Shown one piece after another: positions 1-8,825 of a stretch of 64,000 bases of DNA. Both the position numbers and the translations under genes were made by a program. Below the pieces are notes generated by a model. The model did not search any database. It saw nothing but the letters and a program-made list of their open reading frames with translations, and was not told the DNA's origin. Each line of letters begins with the position of its first letter. Position 1 is the stretch's first letter. The DNA comes from Capnocytophaga felis. GTDB taxonomy: Bacteria > Bacteroidota > Bacteroidia > Flavobacteriales > Flavobacteriaceae. The stretch lies in assembly GCF_009684755.1 (NCBI RefSeq), contig NZ_BLBC01000005.1:372001-436000 (forward strand). Direction: 5' to 3'.

Positions 1-236
1 CCCCTTCCGAAGGCGTTTCCATTTATTTAGAATTGGCTATCAAAAACGGAAAAGTAGAAGGTACTAATGACCAACAAATAACCTTATCCGCAGACGCAAC
101 CACAAGTAGCAATATTAAAGACGTTAAAACCGACTGTACAGAAGAAGACGAGTTTGCTGACAAGGCTATCCAAACCCTAAAAGCAAGAGCTACTATTACA
201 GGAAATGGTTTAAATTTTATGCCTTCACAACCATAA
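1..236 (+). CDS. C-terminal end of an unidentified protein (5' truncated by window edge)
   Basis: An open frame runs in from the left edge (first full codon at position 3) and stops with TAA at 234-236. About 77 residues are visible. They are polar, with a Cys-containing acidic stretch (KTDCTEEDEF), and have no membrane segment or recognisable sorting motif. The internal TTG at 33 is not a convincing start because the frame stays open upstream of it. The next gene begins 12 bases later and encodes a T9SS-secreted protein, so the two may form one transcription unit, and this may be the end of a larger exported protein. I do not recognise the family. Confidence 0.6.
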   Translation, partial: PSEGVSIYLELAIKNGKVEGTNDQQITLSADATTSSNIKDVKTDCTEEDEFADKAIQTLKARATITGNGLNFMPSQP

Positions 237-248
237 AAACAAAAATAA

Positions 249-1397
249 TTGTACAAATTTCTCAAACATATCTTATTTAGCGTTTGCTTTATGGCGAGCG
301 TGGTTACCTTTTCACAAACCGCTAAGGTAAGTGAAATAACCACACTTTCCGTATTACCTAAAACTGGCTATGGATATGTTTGGGAATTATACGATTCATC
401 GGTTGATTTCGCCAAAACTGCTGGTAATTGTCCACCCTCAAAAGCTGTTTTCATAGGCGAAAATAACAGCCCACAAGTACAAGTACAATGGCTCGAAGCA
501 GGAACCTATTACTACAAAGTAAGCGTCAACGATGGGTGTTCTACCAATACCAAAATAGGAATTATTACCATTACCGGTGAGATTACCCCACCTAAAATAC
601 AAATTACGTACGATTGCCATAAAGGCACTGCCCAATTAGAAGCATCAGAATACACAGGAACTTTGCTTTGGAGTACAGGCGAAACTACCCAATCCATTGA
701 GGTTGATACTCATAACATTCCTAAGGGAAATACTATGCCATATTGGGTTCAGCAAAGCGTTAATGGTGTGCAAAGCTCACGTACTGAAGTAAGTATCGAA
801 CGAAATACCAAGCCTAATTCGCCCGACACCTCAAACTTCCCTACTCGAATTTACATTGGGGAATCGGTGAGTTTGGCAGGAGTTAGCTGCGGTGAAGACC
901 AAGTGCAATGGTTTACCGACGCGGCTCTTACTCAAGAAATTACGACTTCCGAAATCAATCCTACCCAAAACACGATTTATTACGTGGTTTGTAAAACCGA
1001 TAAAGGTTGCCAAAGCGAGGCAATAACTCTTCTTTTAGAAGTGATAATCAAAGCACCTTGCGATGACCTATTTGAGAATATGTTTATACCAAATGGATTC
1101 TCTCCAAACAACGATGGCGTTAATGACACTTGGGAAGTTGAAGACCTCAAAAAATACTACATAAATTGTAACCAGAAAAATACCGTCCGTATCTTTAACC
1201 GTTGGGGAGCAAAAGTGTATGAAAAAGAAAATTATATGTTGGATGATCAACGTTTCCAAGGATTTTCTCAACACGAAAGAACCGTAAGCAAAAAACCATT
1301 ACCTAACGGCACTTACTTCTTTATAATTACCTTTGAAGACGGAAAACAAAAATCAGGATATCTCTATATGAGAAAAGATACTGAATTTGACCTATAA
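249..1397 (+). CDS. Secreted protein with T9SS type B (gliding motility-associated) C-terminal sorting domain
   Basis: This 382-residue protein begins with a hydrophobic signal peptide (about residues 1-22, ending TFSQ). The middle consists of Ig/PKD-like beta segments with paired cysteines. The last ~100 residues match the CHU_C / gliding motility-associated C-terminal domain: IPNGFSPNNDGVNDTWE, then VRIFNRWGAKVYE, then PLPNGTYFFII and the ending SGYLYMRK. In this family the domain directs export through the type IX secretion system as a type B substrate, so the protein should be at the cell surface or released. The start is TTG at 249, the only start upstream of the signal peptide. The ligand or partner is unknown; such proteins are often encoded beside large adhesins. 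Confidence 0.88.
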   Translation: MYKFLKHILFSVCFMASVVTFSQTAKVSEITTLSVLPKTGYGYVWELYDSSVDFAKTAGNCPPSKAVFIGENNSPQVQVQWLEAGTYYYKVSVNDGCSTNTKIGIITITGEITPPKIQITYDCHKGTAQLEASEYTGTLLWSTGETTQSIEVDTHNIPKGNTMPYWVQQSVNGVQSSRTEVSIERNTKPNSPDTSNFPTRIYIGESVSLAGVSCGEDQVQWFTDAALTQEITTSEINPTQNTIYYVVCKTDKGCQSEAITLLLEVIIKAPCDDLFENMFIPNGFSPNNDGVNDTWEVEDLKKYYINCNQKNTVRIFNRWGAKVYEKENYMLDDQRFQGFSQHERTVSKKPLPNGTYFFIITFEDGKQKSGYLYMRKDTEFDL

Positions 1398-1467
1398 TCA
1401 ATCTTTTTTCCAAAGTTTTTGTATTTTCGCGATTTCGTTTAATTATTACAGAAATTAAGCTTAATAA

Positions 1468-2328
1468 ATGTTAACTCAATTACGTTTACACTTCATCGTT
1501 TTTTTATGGGGATTTACAGCTATTTTAGGAAAATTAATTTCCTTAGAAGCAAATCACCTTGTGTGGCACAGAATGTTATTAACTTCCTGTTTTTTGATTG
1601 CTTTTGTAAGTATCTTTCAAAAAAGAAACATCTTCATAAATAAATCACTGGCTATCAAACTCATTGGTGTTGGCTGCTTGATGGCTATCCATTGGCTATT
1701 CTTTTTCCATTCCATAAAAGTTTCAAATGTATCCATTACGCTGGCTTGTATTTCCACTGCCACACTGTTTGTTGCACTTATTGAGCCTTTGGTGTTCCGA
1801 AGACGTATTGACTGGTCTGAAATTGTGTTGGGCGTTATCATAACCGTTTGTATGTTGCTTATTTTTAAGACAGAAATTCGCTACAAAGAGGGGATTTTTT
1901 ACGGAATTTTGTGTGCTGCCTTCGGAGCATTATTTAGTGTTTTTAACGGAAAATTACACGGACAAACATCTTCGGGAAATATCATTACATATGAAATTTT
2001 TGGCGGTTTTTTGGTTCTTACCATTTATTTTCTATTTACAGGAGATTTAAACGGAATTTCAGAAATCTCATCAAATGATTTTTGGTGGGTTTTGCTTCTG
2101 GCAAGTGTTTTCACTGCCTATCCGATGTTTGAATCCATTCGTTTGATGCGTTATATTTCGCCCTTTACTTTGGTTTTGGCGGTAAATCTGGAACCCGTTT
2201 ACGGAATTGTTTTCGCTTATCTCATCTTTGGCGAATCAGAGCATATGAATCCCATTTTTTATGTGGCTTCTGCCGTGATGATTTTGGCTATTGCCCTCAA
2301 CGGAATTATTAAAGCAAGGCGAAAATAA
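1468..2328 (+). CDS. EamA/DMT-family membrane transporter
   Basis: 286 residues, almost entirely hydrophobic, with about ten predicted transmembrane helices arranged as two EamA-type repeats. The N-terminal repeat opens with RLHFIVFLWGFTAILGKLI, and a conserved short EP motif occurs in each half (IEPLVF and LEPVYGIVFAYLIFGE). The length and topology fit drug/metabolite transporters of the inner membrane. The substrate cannot be predicted; family members export amino acids, metabolites or toxic compounds. It starts with ATG at 1468, about 70 bases after the upstream stop, and is convergent with the BspA-like gene. Confidence 0.88.
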   Translation: MLTQLRLHFIVFLWGFTAILGKLISLEANHLVWHRMLLTSCFLIAFVSIFQKRNIFINKSLAIKLIGVGCLMAIHWLFFFHSIKVSNVSITLACISTATLFVALIEPLVFRRRIDWSEIVLGVIITVCMLLIFKTEIRYKEGIFYGILCAAFGALFSVFNGKLHGQTSSGNIITYEIFGGFLVLTIYFLFTGDLNGISEISSNDFWWVLLLASVFTAYPMFESIRLMRYISPFTLVLAVNLEPVYGIVFAYLIFGESEHMNPIFYVASAVMILAIALNGIIKARRK

Positions 2329-2398
2329 TCAAACAACTGAGCTCAAACATCTGACTACAAACAACATAACACTTATTGAAATAAAATCTACGAATTTC

Positions 2399-3793
2399 TC
2401 ACTTAAAAATATTATCTTTCCAAAGTGGATTTTCCTGATAAATTTCTTTGCTTTTCTTGGGAACGATTATAATTCCTTTGTAGCCTATTGTTCGTGTTAT
2501 TTCGGGAGGTGTTGTGGCATCCAAACGCATTTCAAGTAATGAAGAACAATCTCGGAAGGCTTCCAATCCAATTTTTGTAACAGTAGAAGGAATTTTTATG
2601 GTTTTCAAGGAAGAACATCCATAAAACGACTGAACCCCAACAACTTGAGTTTGCTTTGACAATTTCACTGAAGTCAAACTTTTACAGTCATAAAAAGCCT
2701 TATCACCAATGTCAGTTATCAAATCAGGAATATTTATTCTTTTTAAATTCAAGCAATTAGCAAACGCGAAAGCACCTATATGACTCAATAATTTGGGCAA
2801 TTTTACTTCTTCCAAACTTACACATTCATTAAAAGCTCCGAAGAGTATGTCTGTAACAGTACGAGGAAGCGTTATATGCGTGATACTTTGGCATTTACGA
2901 AATGCGTGCATTCCTATTTTTTCTAATTTCTCAGGGAAAGTTATCGTTTTCAAACGATGACAATCCAAAAATGTATCGTTTTTAATTTGCGTCAGATACT
3001 TCGGGAGAATTACTGATTCCAACCGAGAACAACCGTAAAAAGCACTTACCCCAAGATACTTTACAGAATCAGGCAAACGAATATCTTTCAACGACTTACA
3101 TTGCTCAAAAGCATCATTACCCACATATTCCACTGTCTCTGAAATTTTCACAGAAACAAGTGATTCACAGAAAGCGAAAGCACTCGCACCTATATGAGTT
3201 ACACCTATTGGTATTTCAATGGATTTAAGGCTCTTACACTCATAAAATGCTCTATGTGGAATCTCTGAAATTTTGTCCGAAATTACCACATTTTTCAAGT
3301 TGAAACATTCCGCAAACACGCCTTTTCCTAATGAAGTAACGGACTTTGGAAGTTTCATATTTTCTATATTATAACAGGACTTGAAAGCTTCATCTTCAAT
3401 AACTTGTAACGATTCCGCAAACTTTACAGAAGTTAAATTCAAGCAGGAATCAAATGCGTTCTTTCCTATTCGGATAACTGAATCAGGAATATCTACCGAA
3501 GCCAAATTAGTGCAATTGAAAAAAGCTTTGTCCTCAATAATTTCTACCGTATTAGGAATTACAATATATTGTAAGCGATTACAATCTTTAAACACCTCTT
3601 TTTCAATCACTTTTACAAAATAAGGAATTGTTACTTTTCCATCAGCAGGAATTTTTTGAAAATCACAACCTTTAAGAATATTGTTCTCAATATGAAAAAG
3701 TCCCGAATTTTGCTGTGCTGTAATGCTATTAACAAACAGCATAAACAAAAAAATCAGAGGCGTTTTAAATCTGTAGTTTATATACACTTTCAT
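2399..3793 (-). CDS. BspA-like leucine-rich repeat (LRR_5) secreted protein
   Basis: 464 residues with an N-terminal signal peptide (hydrophobic stretch ending NSITAQQ). About 15 tandem repeats of roughly 23 residues follow, with a pattern like IGxxAFxxCxSLxxVxLPxSV, which is the BspA / Treponema LRR_5 repeat. It ends in a short cap (IIVPKKSKEIY) typical of these proteins. BspA-family proteins are surface or secreted and can bind host matrix proteins or other bacteria; that is family knowledge, not shown here. There is no T9SS C-terminal sorting domain, so the export route after the Sec step is unclear. It lies 11 bases downstream of the OlsF-like gene on the same strand and is probably co-transcribed with it. 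Confidence 0.85.
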   Translation of the reverse strand: MKVYINYRFKTPLIFLFMLFVNSITAQQNSGLFHIENNILKGCDFQKIPADGKVTIPYFVKVIEKEVFKDCNRLQYIVIPNTVEIIEDKAFFNCTNLASVDIPDSVIRIGKNAFDSCLNLTSVKFAESLQVIEDEAFKSCYNIENMKLPKSVTSLGKGVFAECFNLKNVVISDKISEIPHRAFYECKSLKSIEIPIGVTHIGASAFAFCESLVSVKISETVEYVGNDAFEQCKSLKDIRLPDSVKYLGVSAFYGCSRLESVILPKYLTQIKNDTFLDCHRLKTITFPEKLEKIGMHAFRKCQSITHITLPRTVTDILFGAFNECVSLEEVKLPKLLSHIGAFAFANCLNLKRINIPDLITDIGDKAFYDCKSLTSVKLSKQTQVVGVQSFYGCSSLKTIKIPSTVTKIGLEAFRDCSSLLEMRLDATTPPEITRTIGYKGIIIVPKKSKEIYQENPLWKDNIFK

Positions 3794-3804
3794 TAAAATA
3801 GAAA

Positions 3805-5637
3805 CTATTTAGCAGTTTGATTATCAGACTCATTTGCTTTCATTTTTGCTTCCAATTCTGCCTGAAATTCCTCTATAACCGGCTTCATTGTACTCTCGGG
3901 CAGATCGGCAATGCGGATATACATCAAACCGTCAATCGCATTATTAAACATTGGGTCCACATTAAAAGCAATTACTTTAGCATTTTGTTTAATATACTTC
4001 TTAATCAAAACCGGCAAGCGTAAATTTCCGGGTTCTAATTCATCAATAATTTTATCAAATTTATTGAGATCAGCTTGAGTTTCATCAAAGATAAAATCCT
4101 TATCCGCATCTTTTATTTTTACTTTAAACTCTTTCTTAGGACGCACATACTGAGCTATATATGGGTCGTAAAAGTTTGATTTCATAAACTCAATCATCAA
4201 GGATTTTGAAAAGTTGGAAAATTGATTGCTTATACTCACTCCTCCCAACAAATAATGATGTTCAGGGTAACGTAACGTAGTGTGTGCTATCCCTTTCCAT
4301 AAAAGGAATAACGGCATTGGTTTTTGCTGATATTCAGGAATGATAAACGCTCTTCCCATTTCAATGGTTTTACTCATCATATCGTATAACTCAGGCTCAA
4401 AACGAAACAAATCGTGCGTATAAAAACCATCAATGCCATATTTCGGAAAAATTTCGGCTCCCAATCCCATACGGTAAGCACCGGCAACTCTCTTAGCCTC
4501 CGCATCCCACAGAAATAAATGATGATAATACTCATCAAATGAATCCAAATCAATCGAAGCGTTTGTTCCTTCACCTACCTCCCGAAAAGTTATTTCGCGA
4601 AGTCTTCCGATTTCTTTTATTATGTTGGGAATATCTTTACACGGAGCCAAAAAAACTTCATAATTATTTGCTTTTAGCAAACGATGCCCTTTTTGCGTAA
4701 TTGATTCTATTTCCTTCTCTATGAGTTCAGTCCCTACAGGTTGTATAATTTCTTGAGGAGTTTTTGGAGCTTTACTTGCCTTTAAAACAGTTGCCAGAGG
4801 AATAAATTTTTTGTCCTGTTCAAATGTGTTTGCCAAGATATATGTCTTCTTACGCAAAAATTCCGTGTATGATTCAATATCTTGATATTCTTCTTGCACG
4901 CTCAAAGATATTGGCTTTCCTATACGAATATAAATCACTCTTTTTCTTTGCGTTAGCAATTCCGATGGCAATTTTGCCGTACGTAATGTATCGCTGATTT
5001 TGGATAGTGTATAAAACAGTTTGCTGTTTTGAGCGTGAAAATAAATAGGGATGATGGGGACTTGTGCCTTTTTGGCAAGCTTCATCGCTGCTTCTTCCCA
5101 AGGTTTATCAACCACAAGTTTGCCTTCCCTGCTAACAGAAACCTCTCCTGCAGGAAAAAGTCCCAAAGGCATTCCTTCCTGTAAATGTCTGATAGTTTGC
5201 TTAAATCCCATAACACTCGACTTTGCATCTTTGTGATTTTCAAACGGATTGACGGGCATTACGTACGGAGCCAAAGGTTCAATACGTTGCAATAAAAAGT
5301 TCGCCATAATCTTGAAATCGGGACGTTTTTCCAAAAGCAACTTCAATAATAATATTCCGTCAATTCCTCCCAACGGATGATTGGATATTGTGATAAAAGC
5401 TCCTTCCTTAGGAATGTTTCGTAAATCTTCTTCCGGAATTTGAAACTGAATTTCAAATTCGTCTAAAATGGTATTTAAAAAATCAAGCCCCTGCAAGTGT
5501 CTGTTTCTGTTATAAATAGCATTAAGTTTTGAAAGTCGAAGTAATTTCATCAATACCCAGCCTCCAAAAGTTCCCATAAAGCCATATTTATCAAGCTTTA
5601 TAGCCTTAGCCACCTCTTTCGCACTTACAAGCCCCAT
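3805..5637 (-). CDS. olsF: Bifunctional acyltransferase, OlsF-like (PlsC domain + GNAT/OlsB-type domain), aminolipid synthesis
   Basis: The 610 residues contain two acyltransferase domains. The N-terminal half is PlsC-like, with NHPLGGID at residues 86-93 and FPAGEV at 160-165. The second half (about 330-520) resembles OlsB/hemolysin-type N-acyltransferases, including FYTHDLFRFEPE and EMGRAFI. This fusion is the architecture of OlsF, which makes ornithine lipids in Serratia proteamaculans and, through its homologue, Flavobacterium johnsoniae. The expected reactions are N-acylation of an amino acid (ornithine or glycine) with a 3-hydroxy fatty acid, then O-acylation, at the inner membrane. About 90 C-terminal residues continue past the GNAT domain. 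Which amino acid is used cannot be read from sequence. A TACCTTTG promoter element lies at 5681-5688 on the minus strand. Confidence 0.85.
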   Translation of the reverse strand: MGLVSAKEVAKAIKLDKYGFMGTFGGWVLMKLLRLSKLNAIYNRNRHLQGLDFLNTILDEFEIQFQIPEEDLRNIPKEGAFITISNHPLGGIDGILLLKLLLEKRPDFKIMANFLLQRIEPLAPYVMPVNPFENHKDAKSSVMGFKQTIRHLQEGMPLGLFPAGEVSVSREGKLVVDKPWEEAAMKLAKKAQVPIIPIYFHAQNSKLFYTLSKISDTLRTAKLPSELLTQRKRVIYIRIGKPISLSVQEEYQDIESYTEFLRKKTYILANTFEQDKKFIPLATVLKASKAPKTPQEIIQPVGTELIEKEIESITQKGHRLLKANNYEVFLAPCKDIPNIIKEIGRLREITFREVGEGTNASIDLDSFDEYYHHLFLWDAEAKRVAGAYRMGLGAEIFPKYGIDGFYTHDLFRFEPELYDMMSKTIEMGRAFIIPEYQQKPMPLFLLWKGIAHTTLRYPEHHYLLGGVSISNQFSNFSKSLMIEFMKSNFYDPYIAQYVRPKKEFKVKIKDADKDFIFDETQADLNKFDKIIDELEPGNLRLPVLIKKYIKQNAKVIAFNVDPMFNNAIDGLMYIRIADLPESTMKPVIEEFQAELEAKMKANESDNQTAK

Positions 5638-5968
5638 ATTTTTGAATATTATTATATTTTATTAACAATTTCACAAGCTACAAAGGTAGAGAATTTAATT
5701 TTAAAAATAAAAAGTTTTACCTTCAGTGGATTAATTCTCTTAATGATATCAAAAACAAAATACTGATTATAAGATGTTTAAAAAAATTACAATCAAAATT
5801 ATTTTAAATTGATTTTTTAGGTGTCTTGACTTTTTTACATAAAACTTATCAAAAAGAATTAACAACTCATTATATTTATTATTTTTGCAAATTGAAAAAG
5901 TTTTATCAAGAATTCATTCTGTCTTTGATATTTTTCATTGTATAATAAAAAATAAATTCATTAAGAAT
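5638..5968. promoter_or_regulatory. Divergent intergenic region with two promoter-like elements
   Basis: These 331 AT-rich bases lie between the OlsF-like gene (minus) and bioB (plus) and contain no credible gene. The minus strand has TACCTTTG (CAAAGGTA at 5681-5688), which would give a leader of about 40 bases for the acyltransferase gene. The plus strand has TATTTTTG at 5880-5887, matching TAnnTTTG and about 80 bases upstream of the bioB ATG. Neither has a clear -33 TTG at the usual ~20-base spacing. No biotin-repressor-like operator was recognised. Confidence 0.5.
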
Positions 5969-7060
5969 ATGTGTGAAACTCGACATAATTGGACAAAAGA
6001 CGAAATTATTGCTATTTACAAAAAACCCCTGATGGATTTGCTTTATGAAGCAGCCACAGTACATCGTAAACATCACGACCCCAACATTGTACAGGTATCA
6101 ACCTTGCTTTCAATAAAAACAGGCGGATGCTCCGAAGATTGCGGATATTGCCCACAAGCAGCCCGCTACCATACAGGAGTAGAAGTTGAAGAAATGATGA
6201 GCGTTTCACACGTAAAAGCACAAGCCTTACGAGCAAAATCTTCCGGAGCTTCACGAGTATGTATGGGTGCCGCTTGGCGTAACGTGAAAGACGGACCAGA
6301 ATTTGACCAAGTCTTGGAAATGGTACGTACCATCAACAAATTAAATATGGAAGTTTGTTGTACTTTAGGAATGATTACTGAAAACCAAGCAAAAAGACTT
6401 TCCGAAGCCGGCTTGTATGCCTATAATCACAACTTGGACACATCGGAAGAATATTACAAAGAAGTAATCTCGACAAGAGGTTATGAAGACCGACTACAAA
6501 CCATTGAAAACGTGCGAAAAACAAACATCACAGTATGTAGCGGAGGAATCATCGGTATGGGGGAATCCTTGGAAGACCGTGCCGGAATGCTTGTGGCTTT
6601 GTCATCACTTAATCCTCAACCTGAATCTGTTCCGATAAATGCTTTGGTTGCTGTGGAAGGAACACCGATGGAAGACCAAAAGCCTGTGGAAATTTGGGAT
6701 ATGGTACGAATGATTGCTACCACACGAATCGTAATGCCTGAAACTCAGGTACGCCTTTCAGCAGGAAGAACGCAAATGAGCAGAGAAGGACAAGCAATGT
6801 GTTTCTTTGCGGGAGCTAATTCTATCTTCGCTGGAGACAAGCTATTAACAACTCCTAACCCTAACATCAATGAAGATATGATGATGTTTGAAATGTTAGG
6901 AATGCGTCCGCAAAAGCCTTTTGAAAAACACGCACAACCTACAACGGTTGAAGCTGAAGATTCACAATACACCGATTTAGGTGAAAATCCGAAATGGACA
7001 CGCCCCGCACACAAAATAGAACGTAACGAAAACAAACGAAAAACAAGAATTAAAGAGTAG
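5969..7060 (+). CDS. bioB: Biotin synthase
   Basis: This radical-SAM enzyme inserts sulfur into dethiobiotin, the last step of biotin synthesis. From the ATG at 5969 the protein is 363 residues, the normal family length. The SAM cluster motif C-x3-C-x2-C (GGCSEDCGYC) is at residues 52-61. Other BioB signatures are present: YNHNLDTS, ICSGGIIGMGE-like (VCSGGIIGMGE), and a C-terminal segment with RLSAGR. The frame stays open back to a TTG at 5885, but that overlaps a TAnnTTTG promoter element, so the later ATG is preferred. No other biotin genes are adjacent. Confidence 0.96.
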   Translation: MCETRHNWTKDEIIAIYKKPLMDLLYEAATVHRKHHDPNIVQVSTLLSIKTGGCSEDCGYCPQAARYHTGVEVEEMMSVSHVKAQALRAKSSGASRVCMGAAWRNVKDGPEFDQVLEMVRTINKLNMEVCCTLGMITENQAKRLSEAGLYAYNHNLDTSEEYYKEVISTRGYEDRLQTIENVRKTNITVCSGGIIGMGESLEDRAGMLVALSSLNPQPESVPINALVAVEGTPMEDQKPVEIWDMVRMIATTRIVMPETQVRLSAGRTQMSREGQAMCFFAGANSIFAGDKLLTTPNPNINEDMMMFEMLGMRPQKPFEKHAQPTTVEAEDSQYTDLGENPKWTRPAHKIERNENKRKTRIKE

Positions 7061-7149
7061 AAAAACTCCCATTCATTTGATTGTAAAAAAGGTAGAGAAA
7101 TTTTGAACCTTTCAATCTTTCTTTTTTCCGAGTTTTTTTATAAAATAAC

Positions 7150-7180
7150 TTGTTATTTATCTCAAAACATATTACTTTTG
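7150..7180 (+). promoter_or_regulatory. Flavobacterial promoter for the yqeY-like gene
   Basis: TTG at 7150-7152 and TACTTTTG at 7173-7180 are separated by 20 bases. This matches the Bacteroidota sigma-A consensus TTG-N~20-TAnnTTTG. Transcription should start near 7185, leaving a leader of about 19 bases before the ATG at 7204. It also argues against the in-frame upstream start at 7150. Confidence 0.75.
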
Positions 7181-7203
7181 CACATCTTTTAAGATTAAGT
7201 CTG

Positions 7204-7653
7204 ATGAGTTTACAAACAAAAGTAATGGATGCTTTGAAAGAAGCAATGAAGGCTAAGGACAGTGTAGCTCTGGAATCATTACGAGCTATTAAATCAGCTA
7301 TTTTATTAGCCAAAACAGAAGCGGGAGCCTCTGAAGAACTTTCAGAAACAGAAGAATTAAAAATTCTGCAAAAGTTAGTAAAACAGAGAAATGACAGTGC
7401 TGCTTTGTACACCTCACAAGGACGTAATGACTTGGCAGAACCCGAATTGGCACAAGCTGCTGTTATTGAGAAGTTCTTACCGAAACAACTTTCCGAACAG
7501 GAAATCATTGCAGAAATTTCTGCAATTATATCAAGTGTTGGGGCTTCGGGAATGAAAGATATGGGCAAAGTTATGGGAGTTGCCACGCAGAAATTAGCAG
7601 GAAAAGCTGACGGAAAACTCATTTCAACTGTTGTAAAAAATTTATTGTCATAG
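7204..7653 (+). CDS. GatB/YqeY domain-containing protein
   Basis: 149 residues, the typical length for YqeY. It has the family pattern: an N-terminal helical segment MSLQTKVMDALKEAMKAKD, LESLRAIKSAI, then VIEKFLPKQLSEQEI, and the C-terminal MKDMGKVMGVATQKLAGKADG, which resembles the tRNA-interacting tail of the GatB amidotransferase subunit. The cellular role of free YqeY proteins is not well defined; a link to tRNA or translation is inferred from the GatB resemblance. It is monocistronic with its own promoter and is followed 15 bases later by tRNA-Arg. Confidence 0.9.
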   Translation: MSLQTKVMDALKEAMKAKDSVALESLRAIKSAILLAKTEAGASEELSETEELKILQKLVKQRNDSAALYTSQGRNDLAEPELAQAAVIEKFLPKQLSEQEIIAEISAIISSVGASGMKDMGKVMGVATQKLAGKADGKLISTVVKNLLS

Positions 7654-7668
7654 CATACTATTTTAGGA

Positions 7669-7742
7669 GGCCGCGTAGTTCAACTGGATAGAATATCAGA
7701 TTTCGGCTCTGAGGGTTAGGGGTTCGAATCCTCTCGCGGTCA
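7669..7742 (+). tRNA. tRNA-Arg (anticodon TCG)
   Basis: A complete cloverleaf can be folded. The acceptor arm pairs GGCCGCG with CGCGGTC, including one G-U pair. The anticodon stem is TCAGA/TCTGA with loop TTTCGGC, giving anticodon TCG (reads CGA). The variable loop is 5 bases, and the T arm is AGGGG/CCTCT with loop TTCGAAT. The discriminator base is A, and CCA is not encoded. An integrase remnant begins about 110 bases downstream, so this tRNA is a likely integration site. Confidence 0.93.
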
Positions 7743-7748
7743 CAAGAA

Positions 7749-7777
7749 TGTAACTCACTTCCACTGAAAGAGTTACA
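7749..7777 (+). terminator. Hairpin downstream of tRNA-Arg, possible terminator
   Basis: An 8-bp stem (TGTAACTC, 7749-7756; GAGTTACA, 7770-7777) with a 13-base loop starts 6 bases after the tRNA. The following run is A/T-rich but has no clean T tract. It could end the tRNA transcript or be part of the attachment region of the adjacent element. Confidence 0.4.
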
Positions 7778-7855
7778 GTAATTTATAAGTGAAAAATTTC
7801 GTTTGTAATTATTTGTTACCAGCAAGGTAAACGGCAAGGTAAAATAATTACAGAT

Positions 7856-8640
7856 ATGACCACAAAAACTATTGACGGGTGTAGCTATTCCGAATTTTGG
7901 GTACCCCCTCCGAATTGGCAAAAAGCCACTAAAAAAGACTTAGAGAAAGATTGGTACGTTCAATGTGCCTTTTTTGACCCTCGTTTCCAAAAAAAGTATC
8001 CCAAAGGGTTTCCATACCGAAAGAGAGTGAACAAGCCTAAAACCATTGAAAAGCGTAAGGCTGTTATTTCCTTTCTACTAAAAAAACTCCCCAAGCAACT
8101 TAATGAGGGATTTAATCCTATTCTAAAAAAATATCCTTGTGTTCAAAAAGAGGGACTTCATCCTGATTTACCCTTTATTGAAGCATTCAAAAGAGCTTTA
8201 TCTCAAAAAAAAGCAATAAAAGACACCTCTATGATATTAGTTGTGCCGTCAATCGCATTCAAAAAGCATCGGAAGCTCTTGAAATGCAAAACATCAAAAT
8301 AAAAGATTTAAAAAGGGTTGATTTAAAAAAAATGCTTGACTGGCTACAATTGCCCGATAAATATTATAATAAGTTCGTCATCTATGTTTCATCCTTATAT
8401 CGTGAACTTATTGAATATGAATGCTGCGAAAGTAATGTTACAAGAGATGTTTATCCAAAGAAAGTAATTAAAGCTCCACGTTTAATTCTCGAAAAATCCG
8501 AGTTAGACACAATTAAAGTCTATTTGAAAGAAAATCATCCTAATTTTTATCGATATATGATGATTTTTCTGTATTCTGGAGTTTCATTATTTGTATTTTC
8601 AGCAAAAATATTTTGTATTACTACAATACACGTAAAATGA
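7856..8640 (+). pseudogene. Tyrosine recombinase (phage-type integrase) remnant, frameshifted and lacking the catalytic end
   Basis: The first frame (7856-8302) has the N-terminal region seen in Bacteroidota tyrosine recombinases (EFWVPPPNW; DWYVQCAFFDP; KRKAVISFLLKKL). Around 8229 the coding potential shifts by one base. In the new frame the text continues smoothly as YDISCAVNRIQKASEALEMQ into the frame ending at 8640. That part covers the core-binding SAM-like region and the first catalytic-domain helix (HPNFYRYMMIFLYSG). Where the active-site arginine motif should follow, the sequence becomes unrelated and stops, and the R-H-R-Y residues are missing. The gene is therefore inactive. Its position just after tRNA-Arg suggests the relic of a tRNA-integrated element. 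Confidence 0.8.
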
Positions 8641-8754
8641 AAGAAAGAGTTATTTACAAGTTATTGATAAATAAAAAAGTGCATTTTTAAAAATTATAAC
8701 TTAATTCATTTTCAATGTTTTGTGTTTGAAATTAAATAAATAATAGAATATAAA

Positions 8755-8786
8755 TTTGTATATGTTTTTTATGTTATGTATCTTTG
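8755..8786 (+). promoter_or_regulatory. Promoter for the small membrane-protein cassette
   Basis: TTTG at 8755-8758 and TATCTTTG at 8779-8786 are 20 bases apart, a very good match to the flavobacterial consensus. Transcription would begin near 8791, about 35 bases before the ATG at 8826. The 8641-8754 stretch upstream is AT-rich and holds nothing recognisable. Confidence 0.75.
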
Positions 8787-8825
8787 TGCCAAATATATTG
8801 TGATTATTCTAATTGAAATGAACCT

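Noticed and set aside
5885-5968. Longer bioB start at TTG 5885
   Set aside because: The stretch overlaps a TAnnTTTG promoter element and adds residues not typical of BioB; ATG 5969 fits family length.
7050-7622. Minus-strand ORF over the yqeY-like gene
   Set aside because: Antisense shadow with no family match, whereas the plus strand has a full YqeY protein and promoter.
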